A stretch of 64,000 bases of DNA from Parasponia andersonii (GCA_002914805.1 JXTB01000315.1:299333-363332), one strand, 5' to 3'. Shown: positions 47,379 to 63,021, counted from the stretch's first letter. Translations and numbers: made by a program. The notes: generated by a model not told the origin, from the sequence alone.

Positions 47379-48969
47379 TAATAAACTCTATTTTTATAGA
47401 GTTAGTCATACTTTTTATTTACTAATATATGTGTCCTTGAATAATTATAGTTTAGATGTTATATAATTTTAGTTATTTATTTTATTTTATTTAGATTAGG
47501 TTTTAATTTAATTTTACTTTGTTTTAGTGACTTTATTTAGGTATTTAATTTAATTAGGATAGGATAATTTGATTTAGATTAAATTTATTTATTAATTTCT
47601 TTTATTAGGATAAAGAGAAAGAAAAAAAAGAAATCTAGATTAAATCACAGTCGTTGGATCAAATGCACGAAAGGCTAAGATTGGCGCGTGTTTTTCACGC
47701 GGTGAATAGGCGAGTAGGGGAGGCATCACACCCGACATGTGGGGCCCACATGGAAAATGATGGTGCATGTGTGTCTGAGCTGTTACATCTCATGTCTCGT
47801 ACAACCGGGTTTATATCCAACAAGAAATGGCCACATCATCATATAAAGTCAATCTTTCTTTTAGCCAATCAGCAGCGATTTTCGTGCCGAGCCTATCATT
47901 TTCCTCCACACCGAATAATTGCCAATAAGCTAGATTTTGAATAAAAACGTGAAATAAAGATAGAGAAAGAGAGTTTGAATAAAAAATTGATACGTCATAC
48001 AAGCAATCAAAATGAAGTATTGGAATCCGTGAATGATTAGGAAATACTCTCTTTTCAGTTATAAACATTCTAGAGAGAGAAATACAGTAGTCTAGAGAGA
48101 GAAAATCAGTGAGAGACAGAGCAGTGAAGCTGAGGCTCTTCAACTATGATTTCTCTAGGATTTTATTTATTTTAAGATGTTTATATTTAATATTTTTATT
48201 TTTCTTATTTTAGTTATGTTCTAGATTTCCTTTTTAGGGCTACGATGTAGCTTAACTATGATGCTTTAAATATGTTTTTTTCAATTTAGTCTATGAATTA
48301 TTTTTTCTATTTGAGTTTTTAATGTTGTTCTTAATGTTTCTATTTAATTGACTACTAAATACATGATTTGTTAATCATAATGAAACCTGAAGGAGATTTA
48401 TGTGTCTAGTTTGTTGGATTGAAAGCTATAAATTACATGTAAAATAGGAATATATTTACATGGTTTGTGTAGTCACTATATAAGATTCCATAGATCTTTA
48501 CGAATTCTTAATTAGTTTAATTTATATAAGAATATAGTAAATTGGTAATTAAGAGTATTTTTCTTGAACTCGGGAGAGAATAGTGAATAAATTAGAGAAT
48601 TTCGACTATCAATTAGGGGAATAATTTAGGACTAATGAGATAGAAAATTTTAGAGTGGATTAATTATGGTGAAATCGGACGTCCTAGGTTTATTTCTATT
48701 GATTTAAACCCTATTTAATTTTCGTTCTTCGCTTTCTTTGTTTTAATTTTATTTTTCGTTTATTTTCATTGCTTTTAGTTTATTTTTATTTTTAATTTTA
48801 TTAATTTTTCTTTAGTTAATTTATTCAAATAAAATTAAGATTAGCTAAATTTCGGTGCTTAATAAATTAATAATCTTCGTGAGACGATACTCATACTCAT
48901 TACTTTATTACTTATTTGCTATACTACTTATTTGCTATACGTACACTTGCATTCATTATTTTCACAGCA
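47379..48969 (+). repeat. 3' LTR of Athila-like element
   Basis: It starts TAATAAACTC (G of TG mutated) and ends TTTTCACAGCA, with ACTTT directly after. It is similar to 41635-43224 with scattered substitutions. The open frame at 47654-47944 lies within it and is not a gene. Confidence 0.9.
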
Positions 48970-49225
48970 ACTTTCTTATACCTCTTCATCGGCATTTTGT
49001 TGTTTGGAATGCGACTTCAAAGTCCACATGCTTTGTGGACCATTGCCATCTAGGATTAAACATGAGTGCCATATACATCCCCTGATTATTGTTGATTCAC
49101 TGATTGAAGACAATTTAGAAGAATATTATTGCATTGTTTGTGAAAGAGAAAGAGATCCACGAATACGTGTCTAGTATTGTGAACAATGCAAATACATTGC
49201 ACATGTGCCTTGCGTGGCTTCTGAG
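48970..49225 (+). pseudogene. DC1 pseudogene B, exon 1, 3' part
   Basis: Homology to gene A resumes directly after the element: YTSSSAFCCLECDFKVHMLC and HECHIHPLIIVDSLIED match the fourth and fifth modules of gene A. TAG at 49172-49174 replaces a Tyr codon. The exon ends GCTTCTGAG|GTATGC, identical to gene A's donor. Confidence 0.85.
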
Positions 49226-49911
49226 GTATGCTAATTATCAAATTTCATTTTTGTTAAGATACATTTTCACTTGCTTTTAATTAAACTAATAATTACAAGA
49301 CTTGCTTAAGTATAAATAGACGCCTATATTACATTTTACTAGAAAGAATATTAAGCGTAAATTCATATTTAAATGAAACCTATTTACTTAAGAAGTAGCC
49401 GCAAAAATATGTGAAAAGAGATTGTCTAATTTCGATATTATCAACATTACAAGTTTCACTTCTGTCTGATTTAATCTCTTTATATTATTTACTTGTTGAA
49501 TCGATTTGAAATCCATCAACTGTAGGTGTGTGCTAAAATTATTTTCCTCTATATACGTATGTATATATATACATATTGAAGCATACCTTTTACTACAATT
49601 ATTTCAAGCATGTGAATATATTAAAAGAAATTTTCCTTTAGAGAGCATATGTTCGTTTAATTTGTTTAGTTATTCCTTTTGACATCCTTTTTAAAATTTG
49701 GGACTAATAAATCTATTAGTTCCTGTGGAGAAAGCCTCATCCTAGTCTCTNATGAGACCTTCTTATAGCTAATAGTTTAAGGACTAAGAAGTTAATTAAT
49801 CCTACAATCAATGATTATACATAAGAATCCTATATAATTAATCCTACAATCAATCTCATATGTTTATAGGCATATATCTTTATAATGTGATTTTTGCTTG
49901 AATGTGGATAG
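49226..49911 (+). other. intron of pseudogene B
   Basis: A 686-bp intron with GT (49226) and AG (49911) kept. It lacks the MITE found in the intron of gene A (1633 bp), so that MITE entered gene A after the two genes separated, or was lost here. One N at 49751. Confidence 0.65.
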
Positions 49912-50880
49912 ATTATAAAGATGTGGAGCTGGAGCTCAAGATTCCAGGAGAAGATTACAAGAAACTATTGGCACAAGACAAGGGCAATTATATTGCAGCG
50001 ATAGCGGAAGAAGGGCATGGAAAATCTCGATGCCTTAACCTTGAAGGATGTAATAATGCACTAACTGAAAGAGACCGACGAAGTTTAGGGTATTATTATA
50101 AATGGGATGACGCGTCATCTAACGTCAAGGGACGATCAGATAAACATGCTGATCACACTGCAGAGTCGAAGCTTGGAGATAAAGACATTGATTGGATTTT
50201 ACAACTTTCTCGCTTCACCAACAAGAATTTCGAAGAATTCTTTGATGAGCTTTGTCGTTTCAACCGTGATACAAAATTGGAATTGAAGTCTAGCGATTTA
50301 AGGTTGAAGATTAATGTGAGAGTCAAAGGTTATATATAAGATACCTCAGACTTAAGCACACGTTCTGAAAGCATTACTTGATAAGTATGGAGATCGTAGT
50401 TGTAAGAGAAACAAGTCAACATTAGAATGGAAGAGCTTTGTCTATTTCATTTTATGTCATGTTTTAAAGCAAATGTGCAGCACTAAGGTGAGAGACATCA
50501 CCAAAAATCTTCTTCAAGAATAGTATTACCACTTGAAATTCGTGAAATGACAGAAATTTGAGATTAAAATTGCACTTGCAAATTTGGAAAGACTCGTACG
50601 TGCTTTCTTTGGTGTTCAATCAAAAAGACTTGAAGCAGAAATCCCTACAGCAATTAAAGAAAAGATGGCAGAGCTACAAGAAGAAATAACAAAGGAAAAG
50701 TCTAAATTAATTGAAGAAATGTGAGGAATATGTTGGGTCTTAAGCAAAGTCGGAGTTCATGAAGGCTTGTTTGAATGAGGCGTCCTCATCACATTGCAAG
50801 GATGCATGTGAAGATTGGTTTATACAGTATGATCCAGAAATCCAACTTCGATCATTAGTGGTGGTAGGAGTTTTTAATTT
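49912..50880 (+). pseudogene. DC1 pseudogene B, exon 2
   Basis: The reading is open from before 49912 to TAA at 50337 and matches gene A exon 2 (YYYKWDDASS, SKLGDKDIDWILQLSRFTNK). A deletion of about 22 bp near the acceptor shifts it out of phase with exon 1. Later homology runs on in other frames (ALLDKYGD, FVYFILCHVLKQMCS, LANLERLVRAFFGVQSKRLE) with TAG at 50521 in place of Trp and more stops. Match ends near 50830. Confidence 0.85.
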
Positions 50881-52812
50881 TCATTCGACTGAAGTTGTAG
50901 TCAATCCGAATTATAACCCTTTTTTTTTTTTTTTTTTCGGTTTTTCCTTTTGGGGAAAAGGATCTCCTTTTGCTTTTTTAAATCCATTTAATTAATCGAA
51001 ATTAAGGTCGTGGATTTTGTGCATCCCAAAAATTTTCTATGCACCCAAGCTTATCTGACATCTGCACCCAACCGAATTCATCCATTTTAAGGGGTAGGGG
51101 TTGGGTGAATGAGCGAGCTGTGACAGTTGATGATCAGCAAACAACAAGATAATAATTTTTTTTTGAAAAAAAAAAAAAAAAAAAAAGGAAACGAGAATGT
51201 TGGAAGAAGATTTTGTTGGTGATGTTAGTATAGATACTCCCGGTGCAAGATTTTAGTGAGGTAGAAAATTTTTCCCACTAACGGAAGATTCTGTCTTATG
51301 CGAGTTTGTTTTTCCTTTTCTTTTTTTTTTTTTTTTTTTTTTCTTAGAAGTTGATGCTTTTGTGAGCTAAACAGAATGTTTCCGAGACCATTAAAGAAAA
51401 GATATATTATTATGGATATGAAGTTGTAATATTGGCAAAGATATCACTCATTTGGAGAGTCTAAATAAGGGAAGGAGATCACCTGTCTCATTTCGTTCAG
51501 ATCTCCTCTTGCTGCCGTTTCAAATCCTGCCACTACTAGGGAAGTCTCTCAATTTTTGAACGATCGCTTGAAGGATCGATCTCTGGTTTTTCTGATTGTT
51601 TACTAAATTGATATATTGACTTCCTGGAGTTCTTGATATTACATTGGGATCTTTTCGGTGTCTTCAACGAATAAGAAATAGAAATTGGTTCAAGCATGTG
51701 TAAATAGTTTTTTTTTTTTTTTTTTTTTCCTTAAATGGAATTAATCTATATATGTTTTAATTAATATAGTCTAATTGCTAATCGAATGGCACATATCTGG
51801 GTTTGGAGTTATACTTTAGAAGACGATAAAAAGAAATATACGAGTAGGGGACGGGATGAGGAGTAGGACACAGAAATTCCAAGCGATGCCCCTACCTCAT
51901 GTCGGCTTCTCTTGAGTGGCAAATTAATGAATTCTTAAGTAGATTTTTTTTTTTATTATTATTATCATTTTTAAAAACTCCTGGGTCTTATTCGAAAGTA
52001 GAAAATTGAAGGGATGGGTTTCAAGTGATCTAATATATTTTAAGATTTGGAAAACGAAACACAAGGAAGAAAGTGTGAGTACCAGAGAAAACGAAATGGC
52101 AAGGAATTCGAATTGGATTTTTAAAAATAATAATAAAAAGAAATATAAATATGAAAAGATGATAACGGAATGACGCATTTACACTAACTTTGGTTGATTG
52201 TGACTGTGAGGCTCTTTTAATGTGTTGTCAATTTTTAAGTGGTGGGAAAGGAGGGGACACAGAAAGAGGAAATGTGATTTATTTCTATTAGTAAACGTGC
52301 TTAGTTTGACTGTGGTATTAACTGCTTTACTAGTGACGATGAATATGGGCACGTGGGCCGACCCAGACTCGTTCTGGCTCGACGCAATAAGGTCCATGTG
52401 CCAACTAATAGAACATGACGGGTTGGGTTACGGTGGGCCGCCTTTGGTGGGTGGTTCTATCCTACTTCGCCTACCTTTTTAATACATAAGAATTGCTTTT
52501 TAAATGATTTTCTTTCTAAAAATAGTTTTTCAGTTATTTTTAACACATATTTGACAGAAAACTAATGGTCCATGGATTTGGTCCAACAAATCTGCCGGAA
52601 AAGTTCCGGACTTCATTCACAAATCTGTAATAACTTTGCCTTATAACACTCTAATTAATTATATCAAGCGGATCCGTCGATTGTCCAGCTCACTGAGGCT
52701 GGTGGTTAAATGCCTAGATCTGATGATATTTTTTACTAATCCGAGTGTTTTCCTATCATTTTATTTTTATATCTGTTCTGGTTCAAATTACTAGTACGTA
52801 ATGTATATACAT
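50881..52812. other. intergenic
   Basis: Poly-T and poly-A tracts (50921-50938, 51160-51186, 51319-51342, 51711-51729) and AT-rich sequence. A GC-richer patch at 52340-52480 holds a G-box (GGGCACGTGGG) and an 86-codon open frame (52222-52482) with no family I know; I do not call it a gene. No other feature. Confidence 0.4.
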
Positions 52813-53224
52813 TGTTGGAAATAAAATAGAGAAAATTTTAACTTCACTCCTCAAACCTACATCTACTCACTAGGGATAGTTTTATTCTAAATTTCTCTCC
52901 TCACAAGCTTCCATGGGAAAGATATTTATACTTGAGGTCATTTATCCTCCTCCACATAAAATGCTTCAAATAAAATAATATAAATAAATCTTAACCACAC
53001 ACATTTTTTTCTATAATCTTCTAATAATAATCTAAACATTCTAATAATAATCTAAAGTAACCAAATCATTCACATGTATAAAATCAATACCTAATATTAG
53101 AAGGTTCTACCTAGAAGAAGGCTCCTTTAATTTGTACTTTGATTTCTTCTTTTTATGAGTTTTGCACTTGAATTTTCAATGTAGATCTATATTAGAACTA
53201 TATTAAATTTTTCAAATTTTTACA
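52813..53224 (-). mobile_element. Copia-like LTR relic
   Basis: Read on the minus strand it begins TGTAAAAATTTG (53224) and ends TTATTTCCAACA (52813), with a TATA box AAGTATAAATATC at about 52925-52938. Just outside its start a purine tract, TAAGAAGGA, could be a polypurine tract, as at the 3' LTR of an element. No pol sequence was recognised beyond it, and the flanks do not repeat. It contains a duplicated 18-bp word (TCTAATAATAATCTAAA). Confidence 0.5.
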
Positions 53225-54654
53225 TCCTTCTTAAATGAAAAGGATAACCTAATTTTTTAAAAAAATAAAAAATAAAAAACAAATAATTCCCTTATGTTTT
53301 CAATTTTATTCTTGCTAAGATGAGCACATTTTGAACAAATGCTAATTAATGGAAGTATTAGATAGAAAAGATTAACATGGATTAATATAAAATTAAAATA
53401 AAAGAATGAAGACCTAAAAACTATAAATAAGAGAATGAGGACTTAACTATTGAAAAAAATTAAGTGAAATACTTTTTTTAAAAATTTAAGTGGATGACCA
53501 ATATTTTAAATTTGACTAAGTATATGTCCATTTTTAAAATTTTATAGTTAAATGTCTAGGTGTATATAATTTTACACTTGGTAGATATGTTTATCTACTA
53601 ATTTCAGTTACTATACTGAAATATACTAAGTATATAATTTTTTGTATTTGGTATATAAAATTTAACACTTAGTATATAAATATATATACTGGACATTTTA
53701 TTATAACATTTAATAAATAGATATTTATTTAAATTAGATCCAAAATTTAGTCCTATTTCTATAAACCTTTTTTTTCCTAACAAAACTAATATGACGATAG
53801 AGTTTTGTTTTAAAAAATTGAGTTCATCTTAATTTTACTAATTTGTTTCATGTACAAGGGTTTTTGCATTAAAAAGTCATAATTTTATTCTATTTAATTC
53901 AAATATCGAATGATCCTTTTAAAATGGTATAAGAATAACATAGATATGTGTGGTACTCGGAATATTAATCAACGGTACTTAAAATAAATGTTATGTGCGG
54001 TACTCGGAATACATTTTTACAGTTGTGGAAAACTGTATGTCTTTTCCCTGAAAACGACCACACAAGATAGATACAAAATGAAAGCGCTATGAAAGCAAGT
54101 AGTCAAATTGGACATGAATTATTGGACTCGGAAAAAGAGAAAAAAAAAAAAAAAAGAAAAAAAGAAAGAGAGAGAGAAAGAGAATTATTGCAGAGATATA
54201 AGTCCAATTACGTTTCTACAAAGATTAAANCTCTTGAAAATTCTATATTTACCTTTAAGGAAAGTGAAGCTAAAATGAAAAAATAATGTTACAAATATAT
54301 CACAGATGTTGCTCCTCTAAATCATAAACTAAACAAGTCAACCACGTGATCAAATTAAGATAAATTAATCAAGAGAGCTGTTCAAATAAGGAATTAGAAT
54401 ATTCAAGCGTGTGATTGGAGAGATTACGCAGTGGCGGCATTTCCTAACGAATTTCCTAATTATTTATGTAGAGAGATTACGTAGTTGGCGAATTTCCTAA
54501 TTGTTTATAATGTAGGGTTCCTAAAGTGATTAAAAAAAAAAAAAAAAAAAAAAAGGAAAAGAGAGAAAAGACAAGATACAACATAATAAAAGAGGGAAAA
54601 TTGGCCAGGTTTATATATATCTAGTATACATCAACCACGACAATGTTGTAAACG
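53225..54654. other. intergenic, downstream of receptor kinase
   Basis: AT-rich sequence with poly-purine runs (54126-54182, 54533-54560) and several GTATATAA-rich words at 53570-53700. One N at 54230. Poly-A signals for the kinase gene may lie near 54580-54650 on the minus strand. No gene recognised. Confidence 0.4.
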
Positions 54655-57976
<3,322 letters not shown>

Positions 57977-58541
57977 TGGTAGGCTTCTCTGTGCTTTGTA
58001 ATTTGATGTTTTTTAAAGACAAAGATAGGATATGCCGGTCACTAACGCCTGCTATTGGCAGCGTCAAAACGTTGGAATATTTGTGATATAGGTTTAAGTT
58101 ACGTTGATCTGCCGTATACCAACGAATATTGCAACTTGTCTTCTAAGAAATCAAAGGGTCAAAGTGTAACCACTTTTATGAAGCACGTAAAGTTTTTCTG
58201 CAGCGTGTATTTCACCTAATTTTCTCGTAAATGCATTTCCCATACATATATGCGAAAAAAGACTAAGGGAGCACAAGAATATACGACTTCTTAAAAAGTC
58301 GATTCAAGATGAATGTGACCGATAACTAACATTTGAAAAAGGCTTTATGTATGTTGTTTTACACGTCGAAAGAAATAATCCTGTATAAGACTAGTGTCGA
58401 GTACTAATGCTACTTTGTCAATTCTCATTAATTGCAAAGCATTGATTATAACGCTGTACTTACGTAAATCATAGCACTTGCCGACGACTTTGACTGAAAA
58501 ATTGAAACATTGATTACGATGGGAGTTAATTGGATCACTTA
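57977..58541 (-). promoter_or_regulatory. upstream region of the CRK gene
   Basis: Proximal sequence before the start codon. TTTAAAAAAC (about 58009-58018, minus strand) is TATA-like. W-box cores (TTGAC), targets of WRKY factors that control many CRKs, occur as TTGACC on the minus strand at 58157-58162 and TTGACT on the plus strand at 58490-58495. These short words may occur by chance; the regulatory role is inferred. Confidence 0.4.
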
Positions 58542-59186
58542 GGACACGATTGGTGTGTCGAATTGTAATGTATTGCAATGTATTATGTTGTATTGCATTT
58601 TATTATAGTGTATTATTTTCATAAAATATTATGTTTGGTTTAGCATTGTATTAAGAAGTTGTACTAAATGAAAACGTGTTTGATGATTAATTGTATTCTA
58701 TTGTATTAACTGCCAAATTTTTTTAAAAAAATTGAATTTTAATGAATTTCTTATTTTGAGAAACCCAAAATCAAAATTCTAACGGTAGAAAAATATCACT
58801 TTAAAATTATTTAGAAAAGTACTACTTCTAAGAAGTTCAATTAGAAGTATGTCACTTTTAGAAACATATTTAGAAACACACCACTTAAAATGTCATTTTG
58901 CGAAAATTAATTTAGACAAATACAACTTTTAAAATTTTTATTTTAAATATATTATTTTGGAAAGTTTATTTTGAAAAATACAACTTTTTAAAAGTATAAT
59001 AAATACATCCTAAATATTACCATACAGTCTAATACAGGGTGTCTTTTGGGTATTAGACAGCACACCTTGTATTATATTAAAATTAGATATTGCATTAATT
59101 AGTGCAATACAAAAGTGGTACCGAACAATGTATTGTACTAAACTAACACAATACGGAGTCTTAACACGGGGCTACAAAACGTGCCC
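58542..59186. mobile_element. PIF/Harbinger-like MITE upstream of CRK, TSD TTA
   Basis: The left end GGACACGATTGGTGTG and the reverse of the right end GGGCACGTTTTGTAGC form imperfect inverted repeats. TTA flanks both ends (58539-58541, 59187-59189), the 3-bp target of PIF/Harbinger. Inside, both arms are rich in words like TGTATTGCA and TTGTATTAT. No coding sequence. Confidence 0.6.
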
Positions 59187-59189
59187 TTA

Positions 59190-60589
59190 AAAGATTTAAA
59201 TAACCTTAGATTGGAAGGCCGGTGTATCTAACGCCCATAATAGTTAGTCTCGTTGATTATGTATGATAGCTGACTAGCAGCTATATATGTAATATGCAAT
59301 TTTTTCAGCTATCGTAATTAAAAATAAAAAAGAAAAGGAATAAGGAAAGAAATCCAGAACAATATTGAGATATTGGTGCATTTTTCTTTTTTTTTTTCCG
59401 AATTGGAGATTGTGCTATATTTAATTCTTTATAATATTTATTATTGGTAAACAAGAACACACTTATGGTTAGAAGATTTTTTTTTTTTTAAACAAAGGTT
59501 CTCGGAGATATAGTCTGTCAAATTATGTGTTCTCTTTATGGATTTCTCTTTATGGACCACCACACTAAATTTTACAGCATGTAACGTAGAATTTTCTACA
59601 ATTACTTGGTCAAACCGAGTATCAAATAGTGGAGAAAGTTGGTATGGAACATAACACGGACTAGGCTTGGCGATATGGTTTCATATAGGTTACAATATTA
59701 ACTATTTTCATATAGGTTACAATATTAACTAACGGACTCTAAAAATTTAAGGTATGGACCATCACATATTAATCATGAAAGGTCAAGTTAATTCTTAAAA
59801 ATTATTACCACTATTGAGTTGGGCACCAACTTCTTGTATGATTTAAAATTTAAATGTAGGGCTATGAATCTCATGAGTGCTCTTTGCGTCTTAGGCTTTC
59901 ATTGATTTTTTGTATGACAAAAAAATTACTGTATGACCAAATTTATGTCTCCCCAGACCTTTCATTAATTTTCTCAGTCTGGTGATGGGAAGCCTTCTTC
60001 TAATGGTTCACAAGTTTTCTTACTGATTCAGACACTCGAACTGAGGGTCAAGCTTTTCTATTTTCAATAGAGCAATCGAAAGTTTCAATGAGACTCTAAT
60101 TACTATTAAAATAATAATACCTAATTAAGAGAGTAGCCACGAAGAAAAGAAAAGCGGGACTATAGCTATCAAACCAAGCCAACTTCTTTGTCATCTATCT
60201 GGTGCTATATATTACACTGAGGACAACAATAACATATAATTTGATGAAAGTTTTGAACTCAAATCCGTCCCCTAGAAATTATTAATACAATTTAGAAGTC
60301 AGGAAATATGAAACAAAGAATGATGAATGATCAAAGTTGGCCTCTGGCCGTCATGATTTTACTCAAACTTTTTTGAATGACTTGCCAAAATCTAGCAGGT
60401 CGTCCAATGAGTTTCAATTTACACTTTCTAACAAAATTAGCCATATATTTTCAATATTGGATTAATTTTTTTTCTTTTTTCTTTTTTCCGTTTTTTTTAT
60501 TACAAAAGTTTTGATCACTCTTTTGATCAGTTCGATTGAATGACATAGTAATATGGACGTAAAAATGGAGGGTGAGAATGGAGAACTCT
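59190..60589. other. intergenic, nothing recognised
   Basis: AT-rich sequence without coding or terminal-repeat features, apart from a 27-bp direct repeat near 59686-59740 (TTCATATAGGTTACAATATT twice). Confidence 0.45.
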
Positions 60590-60858
60590 GGAAAATGACC
60601 AGGTTAGTTCAAATTTGAACCAAAATGACTTTTTTAGTCCAAAATGGGGGAGTAGAGATAGTCGAAGGTTTCTCTTCCACTTCTCCTCTCTGGGTTTTTG
60701 AAGCTCAGTAAGGGATTTGAAGCTTTTTTAATGTCAAGTGGAGGGGCATTTTGGACTTTTCAATCCCTAGATAGTAGTAGAAATATTATTTTAAAAAAGT
60801 GAGAGTGAACTAAAAAAATTATTTGGGTACAAATTTGAACTATCTAGCTCAATTTCCC
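60590..60858. mobile_element. MITE, 269 bp
   Basis: The left arm (GTTAGTTCAAATTTGAACC, then ACTTTTTTAGTCC) and the reverse of the right arm (GATAGTTCAAATTTGTACC, then ATTTTTTTAGTTC) are inverted copies of about 50 bp, with ends GGAAAATGACC and GGGAAATTGAGC. No coding frame. Target duplication not resolved. Confidence 0.6.
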
Positions 60859-61089
60859 TTGTAATTAAGCAAAAGGAAGGCTTGGGCTAATGCCCAAATA
60901 AAATTAGATAGTTGCCCCTTTCTTTGTTTTAAGGGCTTTTCATAGAGATCTAGCCCCTAGTGTTTGGGATGGGTTGAAATTTTTGAAAAATCACGAATTT
61001 ATTTTTTAAAATACCACACTTTAACAACAATTAGAAAATTACCCTCTTTTAAAAAATCTTAGGTACAAATTTGTATATAATCATTCACT
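60859..61089. other. intergenic, nothing recognised
   Basis: AT-rich spacer with no feature supported. Confidence 0.4.
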
Positions 61090-61715
61090 ACTCTTTTGAA
61101 ACTTTTAAGTGAAATCAACAATAATATCAATAATACCAAGGCAATTGAGCACAATAAATATCAAACATACATTCAAATATCTTGAATTAAAGTAAAGAAT
61201 ATAAGGATAGAGAAAATACAAACTTGATTTTTACGAGGTTCGACAAATACGACAGTTTGCCTATGTTCTTGACCTTTTGTAACTTGCTTTGAGCTTCCAC
61301 TATTCGAATCTAGATTATGGACTTGACCAACCCTTATACAAACGGAATGAATTTTTTTCATGCTCACCCAACTTTTACAATAGTCTTGAATCCGACTCTA
61401 TCATGCTAATCATAGATTATTTTAACTCCAGTATCAATCCTCGCCTACATGGATTGTTAAACAATAGTGTTAGTTTCACCAATTCACAGGTTGTTTAGAC
61501 TTTGGTGATAACCTCTCTAATATTCGGGTTGTTTAGACTACCTCACCTATACACGGTAGTTTATGACTCCGGTGCCAACTATATTTCATACTTAATAGTT
61601 TTTCAATATCAGAATGAACACACTTATAAACTCTCCTCACAAAATAATGAATACAATTTTAGCTTAAAAGATTTAAGAATAATACGCGATGAATACTCTA
61701 AGATTGGCTGACAAC
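61090..61715. repeat. LTR-like interspersed repeat, copy 2
   Basis: Matches 60-730 in the same orientation (AATATCAAA, AAACTTGATTTTTACGAGGTTCGACAAA-type stretch, TTTGCCTATGT, the repeated GGTTGTTTAGACT units). It stops near 61715, where the duplicated block begins. Confidence 0.55.
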
Positions 61716-62145
61716 TTGAACTAAGTCCCGAATTGCGTTAATTCTTCTTAGAGTTGGTGTTCAAACTTTTATTCCATTAGGTTTTTTTACTTTTACATAA
61801 ACCAATGTTGACCCTTCAGATTTTTATTTTAAGATGGAAACATTCACCGTGTCAAATGCTAAATGCTACCGTGTCTTGAAATTATGTTTAATGTGCAATA
61901 TGCTAGATCTTTTCATCTTTAAGGCAATTGGACTTTTCATCTTTAAGGCAATTGAAAGTATATTAGTCAAGTCATTTGAAAGAGAAATAAAATTTAAAAA
62001 AAAAAAAAAAAAACGAAAAAGTGCATTAGTCATTTTTTTTTCCTCCATTGTTTCCCTTGTTTGTTCGGAACAATTCTTTTTATATCTTTCACTTTAAACT
62101 TTTGTGAAGGCTACTGCACACAGCTGCATCAATATAAGCCTTTTA
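61716..62145. repeat. duplicated block, copy 3 (partial)
   Basis: Matches 35268-35560 and 3158-3350: CTAAGTCCCGAATT, AGAGTTGGTGTTCAA, AGATGGAAACATTCACCGTG, CTTGAAATTATGTTTAAT. The left part of the block is replaced by the LTR-like repeat. Confidence 0.6.
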
Positions 62146-62149
62146 TTTT

Positions 62150-62590
62150 ATATTTTTAATTTATTTGTACTCTTTTTATATTTAGAGAGAATTGAGTTGT
62201 AATTTTCTTTTTATAATAAAATTTTTTACAACCTTATCCATAAAGGTAGCTTAAATTGGGTGAACTACGTTAAATCTTTTGTGTGCCTTCTCTTTTCATT
62301 TTTTCCAAAATTTTCTCAACTTATATTTTAGTTCGTGTTGTCGCTTTTGTAAAACTGATCTCCTAATAATAGTACCAGAGTCACTAGTTAAGATATTATT
62401 CGCATACACATACTATTCATTTATCCAGTATTATTCATATATATAATATTGCTCACGTATACAATACTATTTATGTATATGATACTATTCACATACAGTG
62501 AAATAATAGTTACAGAATAAATCATAGTAAATAAAAATAGTGGCAAATATTATGTAACCAAAATTCGTTGTAGTGTCTTTCAAATAATAC
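62150..62590 (+). mobile_element. Copia family-1 relic: LTR end, primer site, start of gag region
   Basis: Plus-strand relative of the minus-strand element at 14827-20069: GGTGAACTACGTTAAATCTTTTGTGTG, then GATCTCCTAATA as the LTR end (about 62369), the decayed primer site TAGTACCAGAGTC, and repeated ACTATTCA(C/T)(G/A)TATAC-like words that also follow the primer site there. The LTR start is missing. Confidence 0.75.
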
Positions 62591-62599
62591 GGTGCCTCA

Positions 62600-62914
62600 C
62601 TATCTTTTCCTTCCGGTAGAATTAACTCTTATAAAATTTACACCAGAATCATCTTCAAATGTTATAAAATAACAAGAATCACCCACAAATAAATTAGGAA
62701 AAGTACTCAAAAATTCTGAATAGATACAATCCATTGTCCTCTTAATCCTATAAACAGCAGAACCAAACTTGACCATACACTGCCTCCCATAGACACAATG
62801 CTCACAAATGTCAAATAATCTAATTTTTAGACAATAAATTGACATATGAAGAGTGTATAAATATTGCTTCAAATCTAGCCAACTAATAAGGAATCTAATC
62901 AAACTCAAACTCAC
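62600..62914 (-). pseudogene. Copia integrase remnant
   Basis: A minus-strand frame with HMSIYCLK, ICEHCVYGRQCMVKFG, IYSEFLSTFP and SCYFITFEDDSGVNFI, which correspond to the gag-pre-integrase and first part of the integrase core (CEHC...HSD...YF(V/I)TF(I)DD). Similarity is partial. Its direction is opposite to the relic just before it, so two elements meet here. Confidence 0.7.
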
Positions 62915-63021
62915 AAATGTTCTTTCTCGTCAAATTTTGCAACTATATATCTTGTCGTTGTCGCTATTGCATAAGCTAAAAATTAAAAAAAAAAATTGAC
63001 AAATAACAAGCCCAAAATCAA

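Larger units (their letters stand above)
41635..48969 (+). mobile_element. Athila/Tat-like Gypsy element lacking pol, TSD ACTTT
   Basis: The element is 7335 bp with LTRs of about 1590 bp (41635-43224, 47379-48969). ACTTT occurs at 41630-41634 and 48970-48974. A decayed tRNA-Asp-type primer site follows the 5' LTR, then gag and protease. The usual reverse transcriptase, RNase H and integrase are absent: about 180 bp after the last protease-linked frame the sequence has the kind of tail that normally follows integrase. It is therefore a non-autonomous derivative, or one that lost pol. It sits inside exon 1 of the DC1 pseudogene. Confidence 0.92.

Noticed and set aside
47654..47944. 96-codon open frame
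   Set aside because: Part of the 3' LTR of the Athila-like element; the matching 5' LTR region is not open.
52222..52482. 86-codon frame with a hydrophobic segment
   Set aside because: No family, no neighbours in the same frame and no splice evidence. Kept only as a GC-rich patch of possible regulatory interest.
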